NCBI GenBank assembly: GCA_023896275.1
Contig: MLDA01000003.1
Location: forward strand, 124,001 to 188,000
Origin: Kocuria rosea subsp. polaris
GTDB lineage: Bacteria; Actinomycetota; Actinomycetes; Actinomycetales; Micrococcaceae
Direction: 5' to 3'
Length of the DNA: 64,000 bases
The position numbers were made by a program, and so were the translations under genes. Below, in pieces: positions 1-7,933 of this stretch. Position 1 is the first letter of the stretch, and each line of letters starts with the position of its first letter. Under the pieces are notes generated by a model. That model was not told where the DNA came from and did no database searches. It saw only the letters and a list, made by a program, of their open reading frames with translations.

Positions 1-816
1 GGCGCGCCCGTAGACGCCGTCCAGGTCGCGGCGGGTCATCAGGCCCACCGTCTTGACGTGGCCGATGTTCTCCGCGATCAGGACGAAGACCACCGGCAGG
101 AACACCAGCATCACGTCCAGGTGGAAGGTGGGGGCCGTGAACGTCGGCGGCCCGAAGACGTCGGCATCCTCGACGGCCGAGTAGTCGACCTGGCCCTGGG
201 CGAGCGCGACGACGTAGCCGATCACGATCCCGACGAGGATGGACAGGCGGCCGAGCAGGCCCTTGAACAGCACCGCGGAGATCACGATCGCGCCGACCGT
301 GGCGAATGTCGTCAGCGGGAACTTCTCCATCGGCTCCCACGTGGTGCCGGCGAGGTTCAGGCCGATCAGGGCCACGATCGTGCCCATGACCACGGGCGGC
401 ATGAGGCGGTGGATCCAGCCCGTGCCGGCCTTCTGGACGATGAGCCCGACCAGGAACAGGGCCGCGCCCGTGACAACGATGCCGCCGAGCGCGCCACCCA
501 TCCCGTGGGTGTTCATCGCGGCGCCGACCGGGGCCAGGAACGCGAACGACGATCCGAGGTAGCTCGGAACACGTCCCGCCGTGACGATGAGGAAGAGGAG
601 GGTGCCGACGCCGGAGAAGAGCAGCGTCGTGGTGGCCGGAAAGCCCGTGATCGCCGGAACCAGGACGGTCGCGCCGAACATCGCCATGACGTGCTGGATG
701 CCGATGCCGGTGGTCTGCAGCCAGTTCAGGCGTTCGTCGGGGGCGACGACCGAACCGGGGCGGATGGTCTTGCCGTCGCCGTGCAGCGTCCAGCCGAAGC
801 CGAGGGGGTTGCTCAT
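1..816 (-). CDS. Uracil/xanthine permease (NCS2 family), C-terminus cut by window edge
   Basis: Membrane transporter that imports a nucleobase (uracil or xanthine type) with a cation. Only the first 272 codons are present, because the gene leaves the window at base 1. The N-terminus (MSNPLGFGWTLHGDG) followed by a 'WLQTTGIGIQHVMAMFGATVLVP' region is typical of UraA/PyrP-type NCS2 carriers, and several hydrophobic helices follow (GVGTLLFLIVTAGRVPSYLGSS, AGTTWEP). The start at 816 has a GGAAGG Shine-Dalgarno a few bases upstream. It lies 135 nt downstream of the thiamine operon on the same strand but looks like a separate unit. Exact substrate is not determinable here. Confidence 0.85.
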   Translation of the reverse strand, partial: MSNPLGFGWTLHGDGKTIRPGSVVAPDERLNWLQTTGIGIQHVMAMFGATVLVPAITGFPATTTLLFSGVGTLLFLIVTAGRVPSYLGSSFAFLAPVGAAMNTHGMGGALGGIVVTGAALFLVGLIVQKAGTGWIHRLMPPVVMGTIVALIGLNLAGTTWEPMEKFPLTTFATVGAIVISAVLFKGLLGRLSILVGIVIGYVVALAQGQVDYSAVEDADVFGPPTFTAPTFHLDVMLVFLPVVFVLIAENIGHVKTVGLMTRRDLDGVYGRA

Positions 817-951
817 GGTGGCCTTCCGGGGGTGGTCGGGTGAGGCCGGAGGGTTCGACGCCCAGGAACGCCGGCCTCGTCGGCCACAGAGCATCCTACC
901 CGGGGGCGCGGACGCCGCGCGGCGAATCGGCGGGGGTACCCCGCACCCGTC

Positions 952-2469
952 TCAGGGGCGGCGCTGGGCGAAGAAGTCCATCTCCTGCCGCGAGGATTCG
1001 AGGTACGCGTCCAGCATGGCCTCGCGTTCGCTCGGGTCGGCCTGCCGGGCGAGGCGCTGGGTGATCTCGATCGCCCGCTGCGTGGCCGCGTCGAACTCCG
1101 GGGAGGAGTACATACCCAACCAGTCGGCGTACGGGTGGTCGGGCCGGTTGGCCGCGGCCAGCCGCGTCCCGATGTCCTGGTAGAGCCAGTAGCAGGGCAG
1201 CACGGCGGCAGCTACCACCGCATACGAGCCGATCGCGGCCGCGGACAGCAGGTGGTTCAGGTAGGAGCGGGTCTCCGCGGACATCGGCGCCTCGCCGTCC
1301 GCCGGCGTCTCCCCGCGGGCCTCCGCCTCGGCCAGCCGCGCCTGGTGCAACCCCAGCTCCACCGCCAGGCACTCGCTGGCGCTGTTCGCCCAGAACTGCT
1401 GCTCGTCCAGGGTCGGGGCCAGCTGCGCCGCCCGCGAGAGGACCTTGGAGTATGTGCGCAGGTAGATCGAGTCCTGCGCCAGGTAATGCTCGAAGTCCGC
1501 GCGCTCGAGCGTCCCGTCGGCCAGTTGCTTGACGAACCAGACGTCGTCGATCCGCGCCCGCAGATCCTCGATGAGGTCCCACCAGTACTGCACGTCGGCG
1601 CGCGGGTCCGGGACGGACTTCCCCGCCCAGAGCTGGCCGAGGTGGCCGACCGGCCCGTGGCCGGAGCCAACGTCGAGATCCGCCGCGTCGCGCAGCGCCT
1701 GCGTCAGCCAACCCTTCGCGGCGCGGAGCGCGGTGGGCCAGTCGCCGAACCGCCCGTACAGGGTCGCCATCGCCGACGACAGCGAGCAACCGGTCCCGTG
1801 CGTGCTCGTCGTGTGCACGCGCTCGCCGTCGATTTCCAGGACGACGCCGTCGAGTCCCACGAGCGCGTCGGGGCACCGGCCGTCGGTCGCGCCGTCGTCG
1901 TGCCCGGCGAGGTGCCCGGCGAGGTGCCCGCCCTTGGCGAGCACCAGGACGTCCGCCTGCTGGGCCAGGCGCTGGGCCTGCTCGAGCGCCTCGGGCCACG
2001 TGGTGGCCGGTTCGGTGTCGAGCAGGACGGCGAGCTCGAGCAGGTTCGGGGTGACGAGATCCGCGTGGGAGAGCAGATAGCGCAGGGCCGCGACGGTGTC
2101 GTCGTCCGTGAGCCGGTCCCCGCTCGTGGCGACCATGACCGGGTCCAGCACCACCGCGGGGCCGCCCGGTCCGCGCCGGGGTGCGAGCCACGCGCCGACT
2201 GCTTCGATGGTCTCGACGTTGGCGAGCATGCCGATCTTCACGGCGTCGACGCGGACGTCGTCGGCGACCGCCTCCAGTTGGGCGGTGACGAAGTCGGCCG
2301 GCGGCAGGTGCACGCCCGTGACCCCGCGGGTGTTCTGCGCGGTCAGGGCCGTCAGGGCGGCCATCCCGTAGCCGCCGCACGCGGCGATGGACTTCAGGTC
2401 GGCTTGGATACCGGCACCGCCGGACGGGTCGGAACCGGCGATGGAGAGGACGTTGGGGATCTCAGACAT
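952..2469 (-). CDS. thiD: Bifunctional HMP/HMP-P kinase ThiD fused to TenA (aminopyrimidine aminohydrolase)
   Basis: Fusion enzyme of about 505 residues for the pyrimidine half of thiamin. Residues 1 to about 265 are ThiD, which phosphorylates hydroxymethylpyrimidine twice. It opens with VLSIAGSDPSGGAGIQADLK and has the ribokinase-type HGTGCSLSSA anion hole near residue 228. Residues from about 290 to the end are TenA/thiaminase II, with the LPCYWLYQDIG motif carrying the catalytic Cys and a C-terminal SRQEMDFF carrying the conserved Glu. TenA salvages pyrimidine from degraded thiamin. I chose the start at 2469 ([12 protein letters not shown]) because the family begins there; an open frame continues upstream to 2508. 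It overlaps thiE by 8 nt, so it is last in the riboswitch-controlled operon. Confidence 0.93.
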   Translation of the reverse strand: MSEIPNVLSIAGSDPSGGAGIQADLKSIAACGGYGMAALTALTAQNTRGVTGVHLPPADFVTAQLEAVADDVRVDAVKIGMLANVETIEAVGAWLAPRRGPGGPAVVLDPVMVATSGDRLTDDDTVAALRYLLSHADLVTPNLLELAVLLDTEPATTWPEALEQAQRLAQQADVLVLAKGGHLAGHLAGHDDGATDGRCPDALVGLDGVVLEIDGERVHTTSTHGTGCSLSSAMATLYGRFGDWPTALRAAKGWLTQALRDAADLDVGSGHGPVGHLGQLWAGKSVPDPRADVQYWWDLIEDLRARIDDVWFVKQLADGTLERADFEHYLAQDSIYLRTYSKVLSRAAQLAPTLDEQQFWANSASECLAVELGLHQARLAEAEARGETPADGEAPMSAETRSYLNHLLSAAAIGSYAVVAAAVLPCYWLYQDIGTRLAAANRPDHPYADWLGMYSSPEFDAATQRAIEITQRLARQADPSEREAMLDAYLESSRQEMDFFAQRRP

Positions 2470-3184
2470 GTGCTTGGTTCCATTCGGTGACGAGGTCGGC
2501 GGCGGCACGAGTGGGATCGTCGGCGGCGCAGATCGCGCGCACGACGGCCAGCCCGGCCGCGGAGGAGGAGCGGGCGGCTACGGCATCGCCCGCAGCGACC
2601 CCGCCGATCGCGACGCAGGGCAGGTGCTGGCCCGCAGCGGTGTTCAGGCCGGAGCCCGGGGAAGCGTCGGCGCCCGCGCGCACGAGGTCCACGAAGCGGG
2701 CGAAGCCGTCCCAGCCGAGGGGGTCCGGGTGGTCCTTCTTCGTCGGCGTCGCGCGGATCGCGCCGGTGCCCAGGTAGTTGACGGTGCCCGCGCGAAGGCC
2801 AGCGAGGCTATCGAGCTCACCCGGCTCCGATGCGCTCAGGCCCAGCACCGCGTCCGTGCCGATGAGGCCGCGCACCGCGGCAGCCGGCAGGTCGGACTGG
2901 CCGACGTGCACGCCGTCGACGGCGGCACCGGCGGCGCGGGCCGCGAGGAAGACGTCCACGCGGTCGTTCACCACCAGCGTGGCGCGGCCCGCGGTGTGCG
3001 CGGCGGAGGCGATCGTCGCGGCCAGGAAGTCGCGGGCGGGCAGGTTCTTGGCCCGCAGCTGCACCATGCGCACGCCGCCGGCGACTGCAGCGGCCACAAT
3101 GTCCGCGAGATCCCGGCCGCCGGTGCTCTCAGCATCCGCAACGAGGTATATAGCCAAGTCATCGGCAGAGTAGCGGCGGATCAT
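2462..3184 (-). CDS. thiE: Thiamine-phosphate synthase
   Basis: Joins HMP pyrophosphate to hydroxyethylthiazole phosphate, giving thiamin monophosphate. The protein has 240 residues and a TIM-barrel signature. Visible motifs are VQLRAKN (pyrophosphate-side Arg/Lys), [48 protein letters not shown] and a late VAIGGV phosphate loop. Length and motif order match the family. It overlaps thiM by 4 nt (ATGA) at its start and thiD/tenA by 8 nt at its end, so the three are translationally coupled. No odd features were seen. Confidence 0.93.
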   Translation of the reverse strand: MIRRYSADDLAIYLVADAESTGGRDLADIVAAAVAGGVRMVQLRAKNLPARDFLAATIASAAHTAGRATLVVNDRVDVFLAARAAGAAVDGVHVGQSDLPAAAVRGLIGTDAVLGLSASEPGELDSLAGLRAGTVNYLGTGAIRATPTKKDHPDPLGWDGFARFVDLVRAGADASPGSGLNTAAGQHLPCVAIGGVAAGDAVAARSSSAAGLAVVRAICAADDPTRAAADLVTEWNQAHV

Positions 3185-4134
3185 TGGGTGTCTCCGGCGT
3201 CCGGGCCACGAGAATCCCGGCCGCTCGGCTCCGCCTCGTCCTGCACACGGGCGACCCTAGCGTGGGCGCCCACGAACACGCCGACGTCGTCGGGGGTGAT
3301 CGTGGCGAGCGCGTCGAGGAACGCTGTCTGGAACGAGCCCGGGCCCGGTGCCACGGCGGCGGCGCGCTCAGCGGCGGCGGAATAGAAGGCGTGGGCGGCC
3401 GCGACCGATTCGACGTCACTCACCCGCTCGGCCCTCCCGGCCGCGACGAAGGCCGCGATGATCGCGCCGAGAGCGCACCCGCCACCGGTGACGCGGGTCA
3501 GCAACTCCGAACCGCCGCCGACCCGGATCACGCCCCGGCCGTCGGTGATCAGGTCGGCGGCGCCGGAGACGGCCGCCACGCGGGCGGGCGCGACGCCGTC
3601 GTGCCGGGTGGCCGTGCGTGCGAGGCGGACCGCGCCGGGCACGGCGGCGTCGACCTCGTCGGTCGCGTCGACCCCGCGTCCGCCGGAGCCGGAGCCCGCG
3701 AGGGCGAGGATCTCCGAGGCGTTGCCGCGGACGACGGCGGGGGAGTGGGTGAGCAACTCGTGGGCGAAGCGCGTGCGGAGTCCGACGGCGCCGGCGGCGA
3801 CCGGGTCGAGCACCCAGGGCGTGCCGTGCACAGTTGCCGCACTGACGGCCTCGAGCATGCCGACGCGCTGGGCCTCGTGCGGGGTGCCGAGGTTCACGAG
3901 CAGGGCGGAGGCGATCGCGGCGAACTCGCCGGCCTCACCTGGGACGTCCACCATCGCCGGGGCCGGTCCGGCGGCGAGCAGGACGTTGGCGGTGAAGTTC
4001 GCGACGACCTGATTGGTGGCGCACTGGATCAACGGGCTGGTTGCGCGCACGGCTGCGGTCAGCGCCGCCGCGCGTCTGGTGAAGCCGTCGCCCGCGGGTA
4101 CGGGGTCCGACAAGGTGGGCGCCATGGGAACCAT
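3181..4134 (-). CDS. thiM: Hydroxyethylthiazole kinase
   Basis: Phosphorylates 4-methyl-5-hydroxyethylthiazole for thiamin salvage; first gene of the thiMED operon. The 317-residue protein carries the ThiM N-terminal signature [19 protein letters not shown] and PAMVD near residue 60. It also has [13 protein letters not shown], the RGNASEI motif and a late GGGCALGA, which contains the catalytic Cys region of this ribokinase-like family. The start at 4134 is chosen because GGAGGGA (4150-4144) lies 9 nt upstream. An in-frame ATG at 4125 is possible but too far from that site. Having ThiM and TenA but no ThiC or ThiG here suggests salvage; de novo genes may lie elsewhere. Confidence 0.93.
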   Translation of the reverse strand: MVPMAPTLSDPVPAGDGFTRRAAALTAAVRATSPLIQCATNQVVANFTANVLLAAGPAPAMVDVPGEAGEFAAIASALLVNLGTPHEAQRVGMLEAVSAATVHGTPWVLDPVAAGAVGLRTRFAHELLTHSPAVVRGNASEILALAGSGSGGRGVDATDEVDAAVPGAVRLARTATRHDGVAPARVAAVSGAADLITDGRGVIRVGGGSELLTRVTGGGCALGAIIAAFVAAGRAERVSDVESVAAAHAFYSAAAERAAAVAPGPGSFQTAFLDALATITPDDVGVFVGAHARVARVQDEAEPSGRDSRGPDAGDTQ

Positions 4135-4141
4135 GAAGCGA

Positions 4142-4216
4142 CATCCCTCCGCTAGTACGAACTAGATCAGGTGTGTGCGGGTGTTCTCTCAGTCCCTGTG
4201 CGGGACACCCCGTGCC
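4142..4216 (-). promoter_or_regulatory. TPP riboswitch (THI element) controlling thiM-thiE-thiD/tenA
   Basis: Read on the minus strand, the segment shows the conserved blocks of the thiamin pyrophosphate aptamer in order. These are ACGGGGTG, a TCCC/GGGA stem, CTGAGA, ACACCCG, CCTGATCT, a CTAG/CTAG stem, and a closing GCGGAGGGA. The thiM Shine-Dalgarno GGAGGGA is the last aptamer block, so ligand binding would plausibly hide the ribosome site (translational control, inferred). Confidence 0.93.
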
Positions 4217-4301
4217 ACTGTGTGGGCCAGCTTACGCGTCGGCGTGGCGCCGCGTCACTTCGGGTGGCCTCCGGGGCGTCACGCTGTGATTGACTACGCG
4301 C

Positions 4302-4814
4302 ATGCCGACGAACATCGAGATCAAGGCCCGGGCTGGCGACCCGGAAGGGCTCCGGGCGGCGGTCGCCGCGATGGCGGATGCGGGCCCGGACGTCGTCGAG
4401 CAGGACGACACGTTTTTCGCGTGCCCGAACGGTCGGCTCAAGCTCCGCGTCCTCGGTTCGGCTCGCGGCGTGCTGATCTTCTACCGGCGGGTGGACGTTC
4501 CCGGGCCGACCTCGTCCTACTACGTCTGCTCGGAAACTTCCGATCCGGACGGGGTGCGCGCGGTGTTGGCCGCGGCCAACGACGAGATCGGGCGGGTGCG
4601 CAAGCGGCGGACGGTCTACCGGATCGGACACACACGTGTGCATCTAGACGCCGTCGAGGGGCTGGGCGACTTCGTGGAGTTGGAGGTCCCGGTCGACGAC
4701 GCGGCGACCCCTGAGGGCGCGTACGCCGAAGCCCACCGCCTCCTGGGTGTCCTGGGGATTGATGCCGGTTCGCTGGTCGAGGGCGCCTACGTCGATCTCC
4801 GGGCGGACGGCTGA
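4302..4814 (+). CDS. CYTH-domain protein (class IV adenylate cyclase / triphosphatase-like)
   Basis: A protein of 170 residues of the triphosphate tunnel metalloenzyme superfamily. It begins MPTNIEIKAR, the CyaB-like start that supplies the metal/phosphate-binding E-x-K residues. Later tunnel-strand residues are visible in GRLKLRVLG, LIFYRR, VRKRRTVYRIG, RVHLDAVEGLGDFVELEVPV. This end of the family includes class IV cyclases, thiamine triphosphatases and polyphosphate hydrolases, and sequence alone does not decide which. It lies divergent from the thiamine operon, about 90 nt past the riboswitch, which makes a thiamin-phosphate substrate worth testing. Start chosen at the family-typical ATG; an ATG 12 nt upstream is also open. 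Confidence 0.85.
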   Translation: MPTNIEIKARAGDPEGLRAAVAAMADAGPDVVEQDDTFFACPNGRLKLRVLGSARGVLIFYRRVDVPGPTSSYYVCSETSDPDGVRAVLAAANDEIGRVRKRRTVYRIGHTRVHLDAVEGLGDFVELEVPVDDAATPEGAYAEAHRLLGVLGIDAGSLVEGAYVDLRADG

Positions 4815-4815
4815 A

Positions 4816-5436
4816 TCAGGCGGAAACGACCGGCTGGCGCAGGATCGTCCGCAATCGCTCCGGCGCCACCCGGCGGGCGTCGCTCAGGTAGATCTCGTGG
4901 TGGCGGCCGCTCAGCCGCAGCCCGTTCGCCGGCACGAACTCCCCGTGCATCGCCTCCAGGACGGCGGCCTCGTCGTCGTACGGGCCCACGTGCAGCGTCT
5001 GCACGCAGAGGCCCTCGGAGAGGGCCTGCAGGCGGACGTCGCCGAGGCGGTCCGGCGGGTTCTTCGCCCGCACGCGTGCGACGGCGTCGTCGTACAGGCC
5101 CGGTTCGATCCAGTCCGGGACCATGATCATCAGCGTCCACTGCCACCGGGACTTGTCGCGCGCCGTGGTGAACGCGTGCATGTCTTCGGCCCACCACAGC
5201 CCCTCGAGTGGCGGGACGACGTAGTCGCGGCCGAGCTCCCGCTTGCTCGCGAACTTCAGCGTGTACGCGAGCGGATAGAGCGCCGCGATGGCGTCGGCGT
5301 AGGCCGGTGACGTATTCGGATCGCCGCGGCCGTCGATGGCGAGGTAGCGCATCTCGGGGATCTCGAGCAGGCGAAACCGGCCCCGCGTCGCCCGGTAGGC
5401 GTCGAGGCTCTTCTTGACGTCGATCTTCTCGGTCAT
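4816..5436 (-). CDS. GyrI-like small-molecule-binding protein
   Basis: A 206-residue cytoplasmic protein of the GyrI-like (SHS2/BmrR-effector) fold. Visible family features are IPEMRYLAIDGRGDPN near residue 26, SPAYADAIAALYPLAYTLKF, a VVPPLEGLWW block and a late QTLHVGPYDDEAAVLEAMH followed by GLRLSGRHHEIYLSD. Such stand-alone domains bind hydrophobic or cationic small molecules, and some hydrolyse cyclopropanoid compounds. It overlaps the upstream VOC gene by 4 nt (ATGA), so the two are co-translated, and converges on the CYTH gene with 1 nt between stops. The physiological ligand is unknown. Confidence 0.8.
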   Translation of the reverse strand: MTEKIDVKKSLDAYRATRGRFRLLEIPEMRYLAIDGRGDPNTSPAYADAIAALYPLAYTLKFASKRELGRDYVVPPLEGLWWAEDMHAFTTARDKSRWQWTLMIMVPDWIEPGLYDDAVARVRAKNPPDRLGDVRLQALSEGLCVQTLHVGPYDDEAAVLEAMHGEFVPANGLRLSGRHHEIYLSDARRVAPERLRTILRQPVVSA

Positions 5437-5846
5437 GCCGGGGACTCGGCCGCGGCAGCCACCTCGGCCGAGGAGCGGAGGATGCAGAACTCGTTGCCTT
5501 CGGGGTCGGCGAGGACGACCCAGCCCGTGCCCGGTCCGTACGTGCCGCGAAGATCGGCCACCTGCACGGCCCCGAGTGCGAGCAGCCTGGCGAGCTCGTC
5601 GTCGCGGGCGCCTTCGCGGGGGCGGAGGTCTAGATGGAGGCGGTTCTTGGCGCCCTTGGGCTCGGGCACCTCGATGAAGAGGATGTTCGGCCCGGTGCCG
5701 TCAGGGTCCACGATCATGCATTCCTCGTCGCCCGGCCGGTTCGGGTCCGCGGGGGCGTCCACGTAGCCGAGCACCGGCTTCCACCATTCTGAGAGTGCGT
5801 AGGCATCGTGGCAGTCGATCGACGTGTGGCTGATGTAGGAGGTCAC
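5433..5846 (-). CDS. VOC/glyoxalase-like protein
   Basis: A 137-residue single-domain vicinal-oxygen-chelate protein. It has the paired beta-alpha-beta-beta-beta pattern: TSYISHTSIDCHDAYALSEWW at the start, FIEVPEPKGAKNRLHLDLRP in the middle, then GTGWVVLADPEGNEFCILR at the end. That last block is the hallmark second half-site. I chose the GTG at 5846 because the homology begins immediately there; no ATG is suitably placed. It is coupled to the GyrI-like gene by a 4-nt overlap, suggesting joint handling of a small molecule (inference). Catalytic activity is not established. Confidence 0.8.
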   Translation of the reverse strand: MTSYISHTSIDCHDAYALSEWWKPVLGYVDAPADPNRPGDEECMIVDPDGTGPNILFIEVPEPKGAKNRLHLDLRPREGARDDELARLLALGAVQVADLRGTYGPGTGWVVLADPEGNEFCILRSSAEVAAAAESPA

Positions 5847-6072
5847 GCGCCTATTATTCTCTCCGCGGCGCGCCCCGCAAGGGCCGGTGTGCGGATCGCC
5901 CCGCTTTGAGTGCGAAATGACCCAGAAGACAAGGCCAGTGGGTTGTGAGCGGACGAAGCGGCGATCGATAACGGGGTGTTGCGCACATCCGACGACCCGG
6001 GATCCGAATCGAGGGTTCTTCCGGGCAGACGGTAGTAGGTTGGAAGCCGAAACCCGATCCGAGGAGTCGTTC

Positions 6073-6756
6073 ATGAGCCAGTCGCCCGCCCGCCCCACCG
6101 CACTCGTCACCGGAGCCAGCCGCGGCATCGGCGAAGCGATCGCCCGCGCGCTCGCCGACACCCACCACGTGCTTGTCGGCGGCCGCGACGAGGCCGCCGT
6201 TGCCGCCGTGGTCGCCTCGCTGCCCTCGGCCGAGCCCTGGGTCTGCGAGCTGACCGGCGAGCTCGCCCCGCTGCCGGAGCGGCTCGACGTGCTGGTGCAT
6301 TCCGCGGGACTTGAGGCCTTCGGAACGGTCGAGGAGACCGCCCGCGAGGAGTGGGTCCGCCTCTTCGACGTCAACGTCTTCGCCGTCGCCGAGCTCACGC
6401 GGCAGGCCCTGCCCGCACTGCGCGCCGCCCGCGGGCTCGTCGTGGCGATCAACTCCGGCGCCGGCCTCACGGCGGGGGCGGGGTTCTCCGCCTACGCCGG
6501 CTCCAAGTTCGCCCTGCGCGCCCTGACGGATGCGCTGCGCGAGGAGGAGCGCGGCAACGGCGTGCGCGTCTCCAGCGTGCACCCCGGCCGCGTCGACACG
6601 GCCATGCAGGAGCGCCTCACCGAGGCCTACGGCCGGGAGTACGACGCCGGCCGCCACCTCGCGCCCGAGGACATCGCCGCCGCCGTGCGCACCGTCGTCG
6701 AGATGCCCGAGCGCGGCACCATCGAGTCGGTGTCGGTCCGCCCGACGCAGAAGTAG
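6073..6756 (+). CDS. Short-chain dehydrogenase/reductase
   Basis: NAD(P)-dependent oxidoreductase of 227 residues. The cofactor loop TGASRGIGEA lies near residue 13, LVHSAG follows at about 75, and the catalytic Ser/Tyr/Lys appear as INSGAG and YAGSK. A HPGRVDTAMQERL segment occurs near the C-terminus. Substrate unknown. The start is the ATG with GAGGAG upstream. The next gene (COG0523 GTPase) begins 3 nt after its stop, so they form an operon. Confidence 0.88.
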   Translation: MSQSPARPTALVTGASRGIGEAIARALADTHHVLVGGRDEAAVAAVVASLPSAEPWVCELTGELAPLPERLDVLVHSAGLEAFGTVEETAREEWVRLFDVNVFAVAELTRQALPALRAARGLVVAINSGAGLTAGAGFSAYAGSKFALRALTDALREEERGNGVRVSSVHPGRVDTAMQERLTEAYGREYDAGRHLAPEDIAAAVRTVVEMPERGTIESVSVRPTQK

Positions 6757-6759
6757 GGC

Positions 6760-7842
6760 GTGGCGACTCCAGCCCCGGTGCCGGTCATCGTGCTGGCGGG
6801 CTACCTCGGCGCCGGGAAGACGACGCTGCTGAACCAGGTGCTGCGTCAGCCCGGCGCCCGCATCGGCGTGATCGTCAACGACTTCGGCGACATCAACATC
6901 GACGCCGGACTCGTCGCCGGCCAGATCGACCGCCCCGCCTCGATCGCTGGCGGATGCCTGTGCTGCATCGAGGATGTCTCCGAGCTCGACGAGGCCCTCG
7001 AGCAGCTCTCGGCCCCGCGGCTCGCGCTCGACGCGATTATTGTCGAGGCCAGCGGGCTCGCCGACCCCGTCGCGCTCGCGCAGCTCATCCGCGACCGCCC
7101 CTCCGAGCACGCGCGCCTGGCGGCCGTCGTCGACGTGGTGGACGCGGTCGAGCACTTCGGCACGGTGGACGACGGCGGCCTGCCGCCGCTGCGCTACCAG
7201 GTCGCCTCGCTCGTCGTCGTCAACAAGCTTGACCGCCTTGCCGACAACGAACGCGAGAGCATCGTCGAGCGGATCCGCGCCCGCGTGCGGGAGCGCAATA
7301 CCCGCGCGGAGGTTGTGGGCGCCGTCGGCGGGCGGATCGACGCGGCGCTGCTCTTCGACGTCGCGCACCCGGAGGAGGACCCCGGCCAGCTGCCGCTGCG
7401 CGACCTGCTCATCGAGGCCGCCGCGTCCGGCAACCCGCTGCCCGGACACGAGCATGACCACGTGCACGCCCACGCGGCGACCGCCACCAGCGAAGGAGCA
7501 GTTGACGCGGCGCGCGTGCTTGCGGCGCTCGAGCGCCCGGTCCGCGGTGCTTACCGGATGAAGGGCCACTTCGCCGTGCACACCGCCGGGGGTGCGCGCG
7601 GTTTCACGGCCAACGCCGTCGGCGGGTATCTGCACCTGGTCGAGCGGCGCCCGCCGAAGCAGAACGTGCTGGTCGCAATCGGGGTCGACCTCGACGAATC
7701 CGCGGCCCGCGCCGCCCTCGACGCAGCGCTGGCGCCCGCAGACTCCGAACCCCATGGCCCTTCGGTCATGCGGCTCGAGCGCCACGTCCGTCTCAGTGGA
7801 GGCGGCGAGGAGAGCGAGGGGGCGTCGTCGGCGTCGTTTTGA
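6760..7842 (+). CDS. CobW/COG0523-family metal-chaperone GTPase
   Basis: G3E GTPase of 360 residues. Walker A GAGKTT lies near residue 16, and the metal-binding CxCC motif appears as GGCLCCIED near residue 67. Also seen are VEASGLADP, the nucleotide-specificity motif NKLD, a His-rich linker (HEHDHVHAHA) around residue 230, and the C-terminal CobW_C region (RMKGHFAV). Family members insert or traffic zinc, iron or cobalt. The His-rich linker favours zinc or cobalt, but the client protein is unknown. The start is a GTG 3 nt after the SDR stop. No Zur-type operator was recognised. Confidence 0.87.
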   Translation: MATPAPVPVIVLAGYLGAGKTTLLNQVLRQPGARIGVIVNDFGDINIDAGLVAGQIDRPASIAGGCLCCIEDVSELDEALEQLSAPRLALDAIIVEASGLADPVALAQLIRDRPSEHARLAAVVDVVDAVEHFGTVDDGGLPPLRYQVASLVVVNKLDRLADNERESIVERIRARVRERNTRAEVVGAVGGRIDAALLFDVAHPEEDPGQLPLRDLLIEAAASGNPLPGHEHDHVHAHAATATSEGAVDAARVLAALERPVRGAYRMKGHFAVHTAGGARGFTANAVGGYLHLVERRPPKQNVLVAIGVDLDESAARAALDAALAPADSEPHGPSVMRLERHVRLSGGGEESEGASSASF

Positions 7843-7933
7843 TGGGTGATCCGCCGTCCGCACCCGTCACGACGCAGGCGAGCTGGCGTCATGCCTCTGG
7901 TTTCGCGCCTGTGTTGCGGGATACCGTTGCCGC

